From: Deuterostichococcus epilithicus
Taxonomy: Eukaryota > Chlorophyta > Trebouxiophyceae > Prasiolales > Stichococcaceae
Assembly (NCBI GenBank): GCA_033439295.1
Contig: JAVTLE010000005.1
Span: 62,001-126,000, forward strand
Direction: 5' to 3'
DNA length: 64,000 nt
In this document: piece by piece, positions 13,101-26,569 of the stretch
Layout of the letters: each line of letters begins with the position of its first letter
Position numbering within the stretch: position 1 is the stretch's first letter
Notes under the pieces: generated by a model
What the model was told of the DNA's origin: nothing
Database searches by the model: none
The model's input: the letters and a program-made list of their open reading frames with translations, nothing else
Program-made: the position numbers and the translations under genes

Positions 13101-16100
13101 GCGGCTGCTGTTGTCATCCTTGGCAGGCATGCTGGCCTTGTTCCCGACTGCTGCGCACATCCCCAAAGCTTGTTCCAGCCGCATGGCTATTCTGAATCCT
13201 GCAGGACCCAGGAAACCCTCTACGATGCTGCCGAAGCCCGCTCCATCGCAGATGCACATGTCGCACCTTGACGGCCACCATCTGGTCGCCGGTCCAGCCA
13301 TAGAACACGCTGCCGTAGGAGCCCTTGCCCAGCAGGCCGCCCAGCCGCAGGTCGTCGAAAGGTGGAGACCGACCGGCGCTTGACAGCGATGAGGTCCGCG
13401 TGTGCGCGCCGCCGCTGGCGCTGCTGCCGGACGCCGCCGCAGACGATGGCTTCGCGGGCTGCGCCTGCGCCTGCGGACACGGCAGCGGGGTGGCCACGCA
13501 TTCAAGAAGCGAGTGGCTGGCGCCAGCCAGCAAGCAACATAACGGGGCAGCCTCTCTGTGAAGAGGATTTGGAATCGTCGCAGGACCACACTGATTTCCC
13601 CCCCACCCAAACCGTCTCGAGTTTCTCTTGAGTGTGACCGTTGGCAAGGCGGGGCGGTGCAGGTAGCAGGGATGGCGGTGCTCTGATCAATGCCAGACGG
13701 GAATGAAAGCCTGCGCTGCAGGCGGCGTCCTCACAATCACCCTGCTGATGCGGCATTTAAACAAGAAACAGAAAATTTACGATTTCGGCGCACCCAAATC
13801 GTGGCCAGGTAGTAATGTCCAGGGCGCTGGTCCGAGGCCGCCGCCCGCATGCCACCAGTGACGGGGATGTTGACGCGCGCGGCCGCCTCGTCCAGAGCGG
13901 CGCGGCTGGCGGGCCTGCAGCGATGGGCAGGGGCTCTGGCGAGTAAGCAGGTTCGAGTTTGTGTGCGTCAGGGTTTAACCGACGCAGCTTCGGCGTCTCC
14001 AGCCACTGCCGACGGTCCTGCAGAGGCGCGCAGGGTGGAATGGAAGGACGCCAGCAGAGTTATCGATTCAAAGGAGCCAGACGCTGTTGTGGCTGTGTGA
14101 TGAAAGAGCTGTGCCCGTGGTTCAGGAGCATACCTGAAGTGGACCAGGTGGCTTGCGCCGTTGCGGCGGACCCTGACATTGAAGCCGACACCGGCTTGTA
14201 TCGCGGCCTCATACTTCACCCATGGGTGTGGCGCCTGGGCGCCCAGGAAACACTTACATTCAGGGTCTCGGATCGAACTGCAATGAAACTTCACTTGATT
14301 TCGGCTCTGCAAGCTTGCGCGGGTGCCAGGCCAGGGCACCTGCCGGACCGGCCACATGCGCAGCAGGGTGGGATCCAGGGGGCGGTGCCTTGCGGTGCCG
14401 CAGCCAGATGCCGCTGTGGAAGTGCCCAGCTGCTCCTGCAGCAGAGTCTCTGCCGCCGCAGCGCAGCACTTGTCGATCCACAGCAACGAGTGGAACAGCA
14501 GCGCACCGACGGGACACTCGCCGGGCTGAACTCCGACCAGAATGGCACGGCGCTGTCCTGCGTCTTCAGCTGGTCCACACCTGCAGCCAGATCGCAGGCA
14601 TCTTAGTGCCACCTTTGCACAGTTGCTGGCTGTCTGAGGTTTGGGACAGTTGTAAAAGGTTCTGCCATCCTTTCGTGACAACAAGAGGGCCATGCTCCGG
14701 AAGTGCACTGTGACCGCAACAGAGCACAACCATAAGTCGCTGCTGTGCGATCACTTGATACACTTGACGCAGGCACCTGCTGCATCGAATGGCGAGGGCA
14801 CTGCCTCGCTACTCTTTCTCTCACATTGGCAGATCAAGGTTCCGCCGCTGCGCCCCGAGCAATGCAGCTGACAGAGGCACCACCTCACACAACAACCGTG
14901 ACTCTGATGGCGCACCAGTGGCTGTGGCAAAGCCCTCGTCCACGTACAGCATTGGCCAGCCGTGCTCGGTCGGGTTGCACAGCATGACCGCCCCCGCGCG
15001 GCGGCTGTTGTCCCTTGCACCCGCTTTGGCTGCGGTGCCACCAGGGCCAGCAATCCCGCCAGGCTTGTCGGCTTCGTCCTGCAGCGCGGAGCGTGCATGT
15101 CATGGGATGTCACACAGGAAATGCGCGTGCTGGATGTGTATGCGCAGGGAACCCCCCTGCAAGGCCGCCCTGCACGCCTCCAGCGCTCGTAGCCACACTG
15201 ACGCCACCAAGCGTCCCCCCTGCTCAGGACGCCGCACATGCGGTGGTCCTGGGACGCAGATACTGCACAGGTGGTGTGGCAACTAGAGGGCCCACCTTCA
15301 GGCCGCTGTGCACCGCCTCCAGCGCCCGCAGCTGCGCCGACGCCGTCGCCAGCATGGTGTAGCGCTCGGTGTCGCGGACCACCATCTCCGCAAAGTTGCA
15401 CAGGATGGCGCAGCAGCCGGCGTCGAAGTCGCGCGGCTCGTAGTCCAGGATGCACCTGCGGCGAGGGCAGGCAGCAGATCCCATCATCGAGCCCACCGGT
15501 GATCGTCGTCCTTGTGTTCCAGACGGGTCAAAGTCGTGACCGCCAGAGTCACAGCGTTGAATGGAGGCCAGGCAGCGGTCTGAGCGGCCGGCTTGACGCG
15601 GGTGCGCGCACTCCGCATGCCGACACGGGTCCAGGCAACGCGGCAGGCAGCAAAGCGGGCAGCGGCAGGGTGCAAACAGGCTCGAGGTGCTGAACGAGTC
15701 AGCCAGCGCTTGCATCAAGCCCTCCAGACGCAGTTCTGCGCAAATTCATGCTGGGTGCGACTTGGGGGATTTCAGGGGGTTTGAGTGCCTCACAGTGTGC
15801 CGAGGCGGTGGCCGCCCTGCGTGACCAGCGGCGCGGCGGCATAGAAGCGCAGCGCCGGGGCACCCATCGTGCCCGCACAGTAGGGGTTGTCCTTGAAACT
15901 GCACCTCGTCAAACGGAAACCATCAGCACCAGCACGTCCAAACGCACAGTGTGCAGCACTGGCAGCCGCAGGCCAGGCGGCGCAAGTCCGCGACACCATG
16001 CCGCTGAGAGCTCATGTCACACCTCTAGACAGCGGTGAGCTGGCTGTCAGCGGCCAAAACGGTCGAGTCCACATCCAGACACGACCCGCCAGATCCTGGC

Positions 16101-18003
16101 AGCCATGCTAGCGCTGCAGCCTGTGCCAGGCGAGTCTGAGCCATGAGGTCTTTGTGGCCACACTATGCAGATGTGATCTTTATCTGCATAGTTTGTAGAA
16201 CATATTTTCAACATAATTAGTTTGAATAACAAAAGGCCTTACCGGCCATCGAGGGCGGTGTCGCGGACGACCAGCATTTCCGGCCGCAGCGGCACCAACA
16301 CCCAGTGGCACAGCCCCAGCGACCGGTCGACATTGACGCCCGCGTGGCTGCCTGCCTTGATGTAGCTGGTAGACCCCGACGTGAAGGCAACGTTGCACAG
16401 CGGCTGCGGGGAGAATGGCGCGTCAGAAGCCCTGCCTTAAGAGCTGGGCATCACGCAGGCCCTCACTGCCAGCATGGCCTAGCTCGAGCTGTCATCACAG
16501 CGGCTGCAGAAGCAAGACATCCCACTCTGTACAAGCGACGGAATGCTTGGCAGGCGCCCTACACCCTGACACTGAGCCCATGAGATGCCGCTGACTTAGC
16601 GCATGTTTATTATGAGCCCCTCAAACCGTCGCTGCCGCATTAGGCTCCAGCACTTTTAGCCAGACAGCGGCACTGGCTGGGGGGTGCGCACCACTTTGAA
16701 GATGGTCTTCATGAGCTCGGTGATGGCCTGGAAGCGTGGCTCCTGAACTCTCATGCCGCCGCCCGTCTCATGCAGCCTGCGAAGCAGCCCCGACACACAA
16801 GCGTCAGCCCTCGGGGCGTGGCGTGTAGGCCGGCGTTCCAGCACAACAGCACATGCGGGCTGCAGCCTCAAGGAACAGGCAGAGGCAGCGCCACCCACTC
16901 CTCGTGGCGCTGGCAGATCCAAAAGAAGCAGTGGTTCATGCTCCCTGTCCCGCTGCACGCCAATGTCCGCGTTGGGCATGCCTGACATCAGCAATCGTGG
17001 TCAAAACGCAGCAGACTAAGCCATTAGTGGATGTCAGTTTAAGATCTGCGAGCCGTGCCCAAGGTGCACCTGCCGATGGCGCAGCAGCGCTCCTCATCCG
17101 CCTCGCGGCACACCGGCGGCCCAGGGTACTCGGTGCCGGCGCCATCGCCCAGCCGCGGCGGCGCCGCCGCCCAGCCCTGGGGCACATACCTGGGCGCCGG
17201 CGCCTGCCGCACCTGCCGCGCAAAGGGCGACACGATCTGCGGCGCTGGTTTGCGGCAGCCCCCGCCAGGAGCGCCCGGCGGCGACACGCCCGGCGCCGGC
17301 TTCACTGATGCCTGCGGTGCTGCCGCAGGTTCCGCCGGCTCGCTGCGCGGAGGGGGCGGAGACCGGGGCCGGAGTGCCGCGGCAGGCCCAGCGCCGCGGC
17401 CGCCCGTCGGCTNCGGCCCGTCCATGCCCGTGCCAAGCGCGGCCTCTGACGGCTCGCTGCCCGAGCTGCTCCTCTGCGTGCCTCCGGCCGGTGGGACCTC
17501 CCAGTCCCGACCTGGCGTCGGCGGTCCGGGCGCAGCGCCGCCCGGCTCGAGGGAAGGCTGCGCCTCTGGGGCACCGCCGCTGTCGCCCAGGCGCGACGCC
17601 AGTGGAGCGGCCCGCCGGCAGTCGGCGCCCTGCTGGCGCAGGCCCCCTCGCCCACAGGCCCCTGGCTGCTGGGTGGCGCCGCCGCCGGCTGTGCCGCCGG
17701 CTGGCGCTGTGCTGCTGTGCATGGCCGCAGCCTCGTCGGCCGCGCGGCGCGCCTTGGCATTGCTGGCGGCCGATTGCGGCAAGCTGCAGGCGCTACTCTC
17801 CGGCCCACCCTGGACTTGGGAGCGAGCTCTCACTAAGTATCGCAGATTGCATGTTACCGCACAGGCTGTCTTTTGCACTCTGTTGGGCCGGCTTTTGTGG
17901 GCGAATCTGACTTGAGACATGTCAGCTGCGGCAGCTCAGTCAAGAAGTGCACCTTTGAAGCCGCAGCAGGAGGCCCAACAGGCCTGGATGCGGTGCATCC
18001 CAT
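10168..18003 (-). CDS. MGC-anchored GAF/PAS/TKL protein kinase A
   Basis: Predicted membrane-tethered sensor kinase. Exon 1 (18003-17953) begins MGCTASRPVGPP, an N-myristoylation and palmitoylation type start. Exon 2 (about 17829-17050) is a Pro/Ala/Gly-rich linker ending DEERCCAIGR. Next comes LLRRLHETGGGMRVQEPRFQ (near 16700-16790). GAF domain: NVDRSLGLCHWVLVPLRPEM (about 16410-16240), ALRFYAAAPLVTQGGHRLGT (about 15890-15790), DYEPRDFDAGCCAILCNFAE (about 15455-15300). PAS-like segment: GWPMLYVDEGFATATG (about 14980-14900). Kinase domain: GLLGKGSYGSV and VAVK (near 13350-13270), SEELEATLGQGLVHPHIVRT (12880), METWILLEL-type hinge (12400), LHGDLTANNVLL (11750), DFGLSR (11370), HMPPELL and DVYAFGVILWEL (11060-10980), GERPWAGL and DRPPFAAIE (10740-10570). 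Last exon 10293-10168 with stop TGA. HRD is HGD, so a non-RD catalytic loop. Domain order and exon phases match kinases B and C. Confidence 0.82.
16162..16192. repeat. Hairpin with perfect 11-base arms in a kinase A intron
   Basis: ACTATGCAGAT and ATCTGCATAGT are exact reverse complements around a 9-base loop. It sits in an AT-rich patch about 50 bases past the donor of the GAF exon. No known RNA family is recognised. Confidence 0.6.
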
Positions 18004-19716
18004 CGCCGCTTTTTCGCCGCTGCGGCCTAGGCTTCAGTGAGACTGCACCGGAGGCCTGATCCAGCGGGGTGCATCGGCCCGCTGACAGATGCAACGGCAA
18101 GACTAGCGAGCCGCCAGGCCCGACTGCTCTGGCTGGGCTTGCTGCAGGGGCGACGCCGCCGATCCTAGGCGCGGCTCGCTCGCCTCTCCGCCTTGATCGG
18201 ATCTGCTGTGGATCAAAGCCCCGTATGTCATGTAAGGAACGAATCGATGGCTGCACCAGCGTTCACATGGAGACCGGCACCGCCTGCTACACAGAGGCGG
18301 ACTTCTGAGAGATAGCCTCTGGGAGTGTAGGCACGGCGCCGATGGCGAGGGTGTTCCGCAACCTCCGGAAAGCGTGCATGATGTCGTAACAGGCGTACGA
18401 GAATGCTATGACCGACGCTCGCTGGCGCGGCAGCATTGAGGCCGCAAAGGTGCACGCAGCAGGCGTGACTCACAGGTGATCCACGTGCGGCTGCCCCGAC
18501 ACCGAAGGCCGCGGCAGCCTTCGATGGCAGATACGTCAAGGCAGCGCGGCTCTCCGTGTGTGTAAAGCGGATTTTCAGGAGTGCCCAGGCAACATAGCTG
18601 ACATGCTGAGTATTGTAGGTTCCGCACCTTTTTCCATGCGCAAGCTGGCCCCGGGTATGGATGAGCTGTGAACTCAAGCCAGTGCCCAGAGCTTTCTCTC
18701 AGCCCTCTTTGTCAAGTGCTCGCCGGGGCTGTTGGCTGTTGCTGGCTGTTGCTTTTCCGCTGGCCTCATCGGAGGATGGCTTCCGCCTCAGATCATCTCA
18801 CACCGCCACGCAAGGACACATCAGCAAGCCTACGACTCTGTTCTCTGATTGTCTCTGATCGAATGACGTGATACCAGTTCGGCAGTAACACAATAAGCTG
18901 GTAGACATGCAGTGGACTCAGTTCTGCTGGGAGGTACTGAACGGTTGTACGGGGCTTTGTTTGACATCGCAAAGAACGTATAAGAGAACCACCAAGCTCA
19001 GCACAGGCTGTGCTTCTGCAATGCGCCAATGCCGCAGACCAGACTAGATCAAAAGCAATAATCCACAAGTACTGTGCGTCAACGCGCACACCGTAGGTAA
19101 CTTTACAACAACCGCATGAGTGAATTCCACCCGCTCGCGCTTTGGAGTTCGTCTCCATCCTTGCGGGGACAGTGTCTATGACAACCAAACAAAGTGCGAT
19201 TCAAAATTCATGACCTTGTATGCGGCACGGCGGTCCCGCTGACATTCTAGACAAACCAAGACTGTGCAGACGCTGGCCTGCATGTTTGCCACCCGCTCGG
19301 GAACTCCCTGAGGCAATTAGCGACACTTCATGTGCATTGTGTGATGATTGCGGCATGTGCCGCGCTGCGATTACGTCCGCTCTCCCCTTGTGGTGGAGCG
19401 CCAGCTGTGCCCGGCAGACCTTGCCGCCCTTTGCCTCTTCCTGATGGAATGTCTGCTATTGTGACAAGGTGAACTGCCAGTGGCTCGCGGGAATTTGGGT
19501 ACTGGCAGAGCTTACATCTCTGGTGATGAGTCGCCAGCGCCGGCCTCTCGCCCTGTCCTTGCCCACCGGGATGGGCTCCTTTGCAGCTTTTCGGTGCAGC
19601 CAACCGCCGCCTCTGGCAACTCGTCGGCTGCCAGGGCGGCTACTGCCGTGGCCCGGCCATGGCACGGGCCGCGGCACGACTGGCAGTCGTCAGCGGGTGG
19701 TGACGACCTGGTGCCC
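18004..19716. other. Intergenic region between kinases B and A
   Basis: Holds the presumed promoter of kinase A and the 3' flank of kinase B. On the minus strand a TGTAA pentamer near 19513 lies about 200 bases past the kinase B stop and is a candidate poly(A) signal. The stretch around 18780-19210 is clearly more AT-rich. Open frames at 18228-18677 and 18793-19188 (minus) show no recognisable domain and were not called as genes. Confidence 0.4.
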
Positions 19717-22700
19717 TCAGAAGGTGGGGTGCTTGCGCAGGCTGGCCTCGCCATCATCCCGCTTGTAGCAGCTGAAGGGCCGTTCCGCTTTCAGCTGTCC
19801 GCCATCTGCCGCCGCCACCATGGCCCGGCAGCTTCGCTCCACCTCGGCAAAAGCTGGCCGCGCAGCTGGCGTGTAAGCCATGCACAACTGCACACGCAAA
19901 GTTCGCAGTTGACACCGCATGTCAAGTTCATCCTCCTTGGGTCAGTTGTCCAGGTGACTTATGCCCTAGCTGGTTTGCAAATTCAAGAGCAAGCAGTGAT
20001 CCAGCCCATTGTACAGTCCGCTGGGCTGCCATCACCTGGAGGTTGACTAGCCATATCACTAGGGCTGCAGGAAAGCAAGCGACACGAGGGAATGCCGAGG
20101 CCAATTGGTGCAGCATGCCGGCTGGGGCCTGCTCGCATCACAGCAGCTTCCTCACCTCAGCTATCTCGCGGTATGCCTGCGGTGTGCCCTCCGGCCACGC
20201 CAGACTGGAGGTCCCCTGGCTTTTGCGCATTATTACCTGGATTGGGCGCAGCCCAGCCCAAGGCCGCTCACCGCAGTACCTGCATCGTGCATGGAGCCAC
20301 ACCAATTCGATGGGAGCAGATGGGGTGCGACAGATGTTGCCCACACATGATGCAGGCGGCGCTCGCCAGGCGCCAGGAGCCTTACAGTAAAGTGGGTTGC
20401 ACTGTGCAGGACGCATGGTAAGTGCCCGTGAAACAGGCACAGCAGTGGCTTCAGTCGGCGTAAATCAAGAAACAATTACACACAAGAAGGCACTCACATC
20501 TCCCACAACATGACGCCAAAGGCATACACGTCCACTGCCTGGGAGATCGTGCCCTCTGTCAGCAGCTCCGGCGGCATGTGCGTGACCTGCAGGACACCAG
20601 CAGGTTTGTGGATGGGGTGTGCGCCTATTCTTCTCTTCTTGATAGCCAGGAGGCTCTAGATGATTGGTAGAAGTCGAGGTGCAGGCTCGGCTGTGCACGC
20701 CGTCATGCGCAGCTGCGATGCGACGAGTCGCGTCGCGGGAGGCAGGTGCAGCAAAGCAATGATGCAAGAGGCAAGCTGTCTCACCGTTCCGAACGTGTTG
20801 GTGCTCTGCGAGCTGTCCGACCCCATCACCCGGCTGAGCCCGAAGTCTGACACCTGCAGGCCAGGAGGAATGCGCCTGGAATTAGATGGTGCCCTGAGTG
20901 AGGGGTTGACAGGTCTGTCCGTGCGCTGCTGCCCGTGCTGCATACAGCGGCAGGCTCAAGCTCTCAAAAACACCCGTTCAGCTGTCTCGGAAAGCAGACA
21001 GGACAGAGATATCACGGCCAAACCATGGCTGTGCGTGCCCGCACCTTTGTCGTGAAGCCGCGTGGATCCTTGGGGTCCTCCACCAGCAGCACGTTGTTGC
21101 ACGTCAGGTCGCCGTGCAGCATGCCCTGGGCGTGCAGGTACGCCAGCGCGCTCGACACTTCCACCGCGCACGCCAGCAGCTTGGCCATGTCCGGCAGCGC
21201 CTCGGCTGTGACGGACCCCGATCGCAGGTGGCCGGCGTCGACGGCGCTCTGCGGAGGGCGAGGAGACAAGCATGAGCATGATCCTCCTCGGCAGACACGT
21301 TCAAGGTGTCGGGTCTTGAAACAAGCCCCATGCACAGCAATGGCAGGGTCTCGTCCAGACCAGGCAAGCTTCAACGAGTGTCCCAAAACTTTCACCGCTG
21401 CAGGTATCGCGGACACAGCCAGCCGGGGGTGAGACAGAGGATGGCGGAAGGGGCAGGTCGCCACCTGCAGCGAGCCATGGTTGCACAGCTCCAGCAGGAT
21501 CCACGTCTCCAGGTTCATTCGCATCGGCCCCTCCGGCGGCAGCGTCGCGGTGCCCGAGGTGCTGCGCACGCTACCGCTACCGTTGGAAAATCGCGACGAG
21601 GACCGCTTGAACGTCGCTGCCTGCAGCACGCAATGGCCTCCAGATTCAACAAGGGCTTGGCCCCTTACAAGAAGTGGCCGGGCAGCCAGACAGATCCGTC
21701 GATTTTGTCCCAAATCAAGGGTGAAGGATTGTACCACAGTGCCGCGGTTGCTGTCAAGGGCCATGCAATCCCCGATCAATTCGACGGAGAATCAAGCGGC
21801 GTGGCGCACCGGGCCGGTGGCGCGGGTGGCGTAGTCGTAGGTGCGCACGATGTTGGGGTGATCCAAACCCAGGCCCAAGATGGCCTCCAGCTCCTGCGTG
21901 TCGCTGCTAGCGCCGTCCGGCGCCGTGACGTGATGGAGCACCTGTGTACGCAGAGTAATGCACACGGTTGGCGCAGCGGTCCAGGGTTTGTGGCGGCACA
22001 GTGCAGGCGGCATGACGAAACGGGCGCCCCCTTGGGCCATGCATTCTGCTGAGCATGGGGGCAGTGTTTGAGCACAAGACAGGAGCGCAGCAGGCCCATG
22101 CCCGTCAAGGCGCCAGCGTGCAGAAGCTGAGTCTTTTGGTGAAGGCACAGGCGCAGGCAGTGACAGCAGCGGAGGCCCTTGTGGGGCTGCAAACACGGTA
22201 TGAAAAATAAAGATGAAAGCTATTAAAGTTACAAATATTTGTCAAAACATTCATTTTACATATAATGCCCACCTTAACGGCGACCGTCTGCTCGCCGCGC
22301 AGAGCGCAGTACACGCTGCCAAAGGACCCCTTGCCCAGCAGGCCCCCCAGCCGCACTTCGGCGAAGGGCGTCAGCCCAGTGGAGCCCTCAGACCTCAGCG
22401 ACGCCGACCGGTTGTAGGGATTGGGCGTGCCAGACGAGTCGTAGGAGTCGTAGCTGCCGCGGCGGTCAGGCCCCTCGCGAGAGTCCTGCGCAGATGCATC
22501 CCCCCGAATGTGAGATGAAATATGTGTGGGAGACTGCGATTCAGTTGGAGGGTTGTGCGGGCGACTTTCATCACCCACCACGTTGCTGTAAAGGAGATGG
22601 ATAGCGTGCAACACCGCGTGCCTGCATGGTGGCGAAGTAAAAGCCGGCGGAGGCGGCATCAATGGAGGCAGCGGACGCCTCGATGCTGGTGTTGCTGGCG

Positions 22701-25700
22701 GCAGGCGGCGAGACGCTCGCCGCGTCGTCATCCAGGGCGCGCTTGCAGGCGGGCCTGCGTGCGGCACAGGCAGCAAAGGTCGCGGAAAGGACCTGAGAGA
22801 GGCGCTTTCCCCAGGGAGGGCGGTGCAGGGTGTGAGGAGGCTCTGAAGGGCTGATTCTGCGGGACTCGGCCAAAATGTAGCACATGGGGCCGGGCATCCC
22901 AGCGGTCAAGGCTGCGACCTACAGAAGAAGAAACTCGCATGCACTTTGAGCACGGCAGGCACCTGAAGCACAGCTTGAAGCTGGCGCCGCAGTGCGCTCC
23001 GCTGGCAGGCGTCACCCACTGACTCCAGCTGGCGCCCCGCAGCACGCGTGCGCCAAAGCGCCGCCAGGGCTCCGCGGCCTGGCCACCCTGCGGCAGGCGC
23101 ATGAACCGCTTTCGCCTTGCTCTGGCTGACGGGGTGGCTGCTGAAGGAGGCGGACATGCAAGAGTGGTCCTTGGACAACAGGGCCAGTGACGTTTGATGC
23201 GCCGAGCAGAAGGCAGAAAGCGAGGCTGCACCTCAAGGTCGAGTGCCTCAAAGTGCTGCCAGAAGTTGGCGCTGGCGCTGGTGTCTTGCGGCACGCCCGT
23301 CGCGCCCGAGAAGGCCTCGTTGACATACAGCAGCCGCCAGCCGGGCGCGGCGGCGTCGACGAGCACCGCGCCGCGGCCGCAGGCCTCGGCGGCGCGGCNG
23401 AAGCGCTTGCCGGCAGCGCCGGCAGCTAGCGCCGCCGCGGCGGACCGCCGGCTGAGCTGCAGCGCCAGCAGCTGCTCCGGCAGATAGACTGCGTCCGCCT
23501 CGGCGTCAATGTCGGCGCTGGTGCAGCTGACGGTGGCGAGCCGCGGCTCGGGCGCTGCGGCCAGCTGCTGCTGGCGCCAGTCGATCGCGGAGTAGGACTC
23601 GGAGCTGAGGCGAGAGGCGCGGCGGCAGGAGGGGGAGGCGGCGCCGGCGCCAAAGCTGGGCCGCGCCGAGCCGGCGCTGCGAGACGTGAGCAGCCCAAGC
23701 TGCGAGCAGGACACCGAACCCTGCGCCGAGCCCTGCTCCGAGGAGAGTGCCGCGTCGAGTCCCAGGCTGCCGGCGCGGGAGATAGTTGGCGTCGGCGGGC
23801 CCCGCCACGACAGCGACGTCCGGGTCGAAGTGCTGGAGCCTGCCCGCGCCAGCAGCCGCGCCGCGGCGTTGGCCGCCGCCGCCACCCTGGGCTCTGGGTG
23901 CGGCCGCTGGCACTGCGCCGCCTCGGAGGCAAACGCCGAGGGCGGCGCCTGCTGTTGCCGCGGCGACGCGGCGCCGGCCGCCGGCTGCTGCTGCTCGCGA
24001 CTCCAAGAGCCGCCATCGACCGCCTTGACCGCCACGGCGGCGGCGTCGGCAAGCACGCTGCTGTACAGCGACGCGGCACTCTCGGCGGTGTCTGACCGCA
24101 GTGCCACGCCGCCGACGCCAGGCAGCGGCGCTGAGCCGCGCCGATCGAAGCTGAGGCGCGGCCTCGCGGTGGGCCGGCCGCTGCCAGGACCGCCGTCTGC
24201 GCTGCGGCGGCGGTCTGAGGACCAGCGCGCGACGGCGGCGCTGGCGGCGGTCACCTGGTCAGGAATCAGCAGCGGCAGTGGGTCTGGCGGCAAAGGCGCT
24301 GCCGAGGCGCCAGCTTGTGATGGGCCCTCGCAGCCGCCGCCGTCGCTGCTATCCAACCCGCGGAGCACAGCCTCTAGCGCCGCGGAGGTGGTGCAAGCCG
24401 GGGTGGGCGGCTCCGGCCACGCGTCGCCCTGACCGCTGACGTCAGGCACCGCTGGGTCGGCCGGCTGCAACGCCGCCGCCTCGGCCGCGGCGTGCATCTC
24501 CACTTCTCGCGCCACGATCTCGGCGCAGTTGGAGAGCAGCATGCACGCCTCGGCGCCGAAGGCGCGCGGTTTGAAGTCGCTCAGACACCTGGGCACAGAG
24601 GGGCCAAACCGATCTATGGTGGTTTCAATGGGAGAGTGCCAGCTGGTGGTGACAGCATTTTGAAGAATGCATGCGTCCGCTGGTCCTGCACACCGAGGTT
24701 ACACCCCTGATGTAGGGACAAGCTGCGATGCCGCAGGACTCGCCGCCGTGAGGCTGCCAGCCACCTGAAGGTTCGGGATAATGGACATCAAAGAAGGAAT
24801 GTGGACTCACAGAGTGCCGAATCGGTGGCCATCGGAGCTGATGAGCGGAGCGCCGGCGTAAAAGCGGTATGCTGCCAGCTCGCCATTGACGTAGGGGTTG
24901 TCCTTGGTTCTGCAGTACAAAGGAAACTTGCTCGAAGCTGCCCGACAGCGAACACTATGCTGGCTTACGGTGCGACGCTGCATCGCAGCAGGATGTTGTG
25001 GCGTCGCTTGCTGGTGCGCAGGCGGGGCGACCAGCAGGCAACATCTTGCACCGTATCCCAAGCGCACCTGCCGTCCAGCAACGTGTCTGGCACGACGAAC
25101 ACCTCGTGCCGCAATGGCACCAGCGTCCATTGGCAAATGGACAGGCTGCGGGCTAAGCCAGCACCCGCCGCACGGCCCGTCTTTGCGTAAACATGGTCAC
25201 GACCCACGAATGCGACGATTGCCACCGGCTGCGCACATCAGCCAGGCCCACGGTCAGCTGATGTGTTGGCAGGCTGGGGGGCAAGCCAGCAAAGCTGCAT
25301 GGCGCCAGGCACAAACAATGTCGTAAAGCAGTCGGATATGCTAGCTCGGCAGCCCGTGCCCTCAAGGCGGACGGCTGCTCAGACGGGCTCCGCGGCCCAC
25401 GCTGTGCTGCGGCAGGCATGCATGTCAAGGGTCAGGAAACTTGGGCTGTGGAGCAGGCAACGCACCACATCAAATACTTCCATGAGCAGGGTGGTCATGG
25501 CCTCAAAGCGGCTGTCCGGCGCCACGATGCCGCCGCATGCATTATGCAGCCTGCGCAGAAGGGCAAAACTGGTTCAACCCCAAAATGTCGCCAAAGGATC
25601 GGAGACGAGCGATTTTCAACAGTTTTGTGGCGGGGTGAATCGCCTGCTGCCCTGTAAGAGAGTGGTGCGGCTATGCACCAGTTCTTGGCAAGGACACAGG

Positions 25701-26569
25701 AGCGTGCTTGCATCGACGGTTCAAAGTGTTGAGCCACTGGACTGTGGCGTCCCATCGTTGGCGTGACCCACCGCTCGATGGCTGAGAGGCGCTCCTCCTC
25801 GCCGCTCAGCACAATGCCACGCGGCGGGTCCTCGCGGCCAACCGCCATTGGGTCCGTCACCGGCGTGTACACCGAAGGCCTGTAGTGCTGCAGCCGGTCC
25901 GGCGCCGGGACGGCGTCCAGTGGCTGCGGCTCGTGCGCGACGGCCGCCGTCGCCGAGTCTGCCAGCGGCGACGGCTGCGCCGGCGACGGCGGCGGCATGG
26001 TGACGGCGAGCGCCGCCTCGCAAGAGCTGCTGTGGCGGCTGCCTGCGAGGCTGCCGGTGAGGCTGCTGGTCAGGTGGCCGCTGTTGTGGCGCGCCGAGTC
26101 CACGCTCGGCGACTTGCAGGTGGCTGCCAGATTTTTGAGCGCCGCCTCCACGCTGCTGGCGGACCCTGAGGCGAACCACTTGCGGCGGCCGCCGCCAGCG
26201 CTGTCGTCCTTATCTCCTGAGCCACTTTGCCGTCGCGTCTCGCGCAGGGACCGCTTCCCCTGCACCGTGCGAGCGTCACGTCATGAGTGGCAGGCCCAGT
26301 GAGTGCCTCGGATGCGGACTCAGAGGACCATGTACCTCGACGGCGGCGTGCCAGAGGCCCGGCGGACGCCTGCATGGCTCAGCTAGGGACTGTGCGTTTC
26401 GATGCAGACGCGCCTGATGGCGAGCCCAGGCACATTCTCTGCCAGCCTTCCCAATACGAAGCCTACAAGACCAAACGGAAATCGAGGGGAAGCCTGAAAC
26501 CCGCAGGCGCACCTCCCGCAAGGCCTGGTCATCGGCCAGCGCGCCGCCCTTGGAGGCGGCGCAGCCCAT
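19717..26569 (-). CDS. MGC-anchored GAF/PAS/TKL protein kinase B
   Basis: Paralogue of kinase A. Exon 1 (26569-26513) reads MGCAASKGGALADDQALRE, an acylation-type N terminus. Exon 2 (from 26259) is a Ser/Ala/Pro-rich linker ending GEEERLSAIER. Then LLRRLHNACGGIVAPDSRFE (25560-25440). GAF domain: HEVFVVPDTLLDGR (about 25210-25060), YRFYAGAPLISSDGHRFGTL (about 24900-24810), and the start of a very long exon (about 24590-23235), DFKPRAFGAEACMLLSNCAE. That exon also carries a large Ser/Ala-rich linker and the PAS-like GWRLLYVNEAFSGATG. Kinase domain: GLLGKGSFGSVYCAL (22370-22290), QELEAILGLGLDHPNIVRTY (21900), METWILLELCNHGSLQ (21500), LHGDLTCNNVLL (21110), DFGLSR (20840), HMPPELL (20580), GERPWAGL (20270), ending RPAFAEVERSC to KHPTF with stop TGA 19719-19717. 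The HGD loop is again non-RD. An N lies at 23399 in the long exon. Confidence 0.84.

Noticed and set aside
12117-13610. 497-residue minus-strand open frame
   Set aside because: It runs through several introns and out-of-frame exons of kinase A. Only small parts agree with the kinase, so it is not one exon.
17055-17915. 286-residue plus-strand frame, Gly/Pro/Ala-rich
   Set aside because: Antisense to exon 2 of kinase A, whose phase-consistent link to MGC exon 1 and to the next exon supports the minus strand.
18228-18677. 149-residue minus-strand frame upstream of kinase A
   Set aside because: No recognisable domain or codon pattern. It ends well before the MGC start and is better treated as intergenic.
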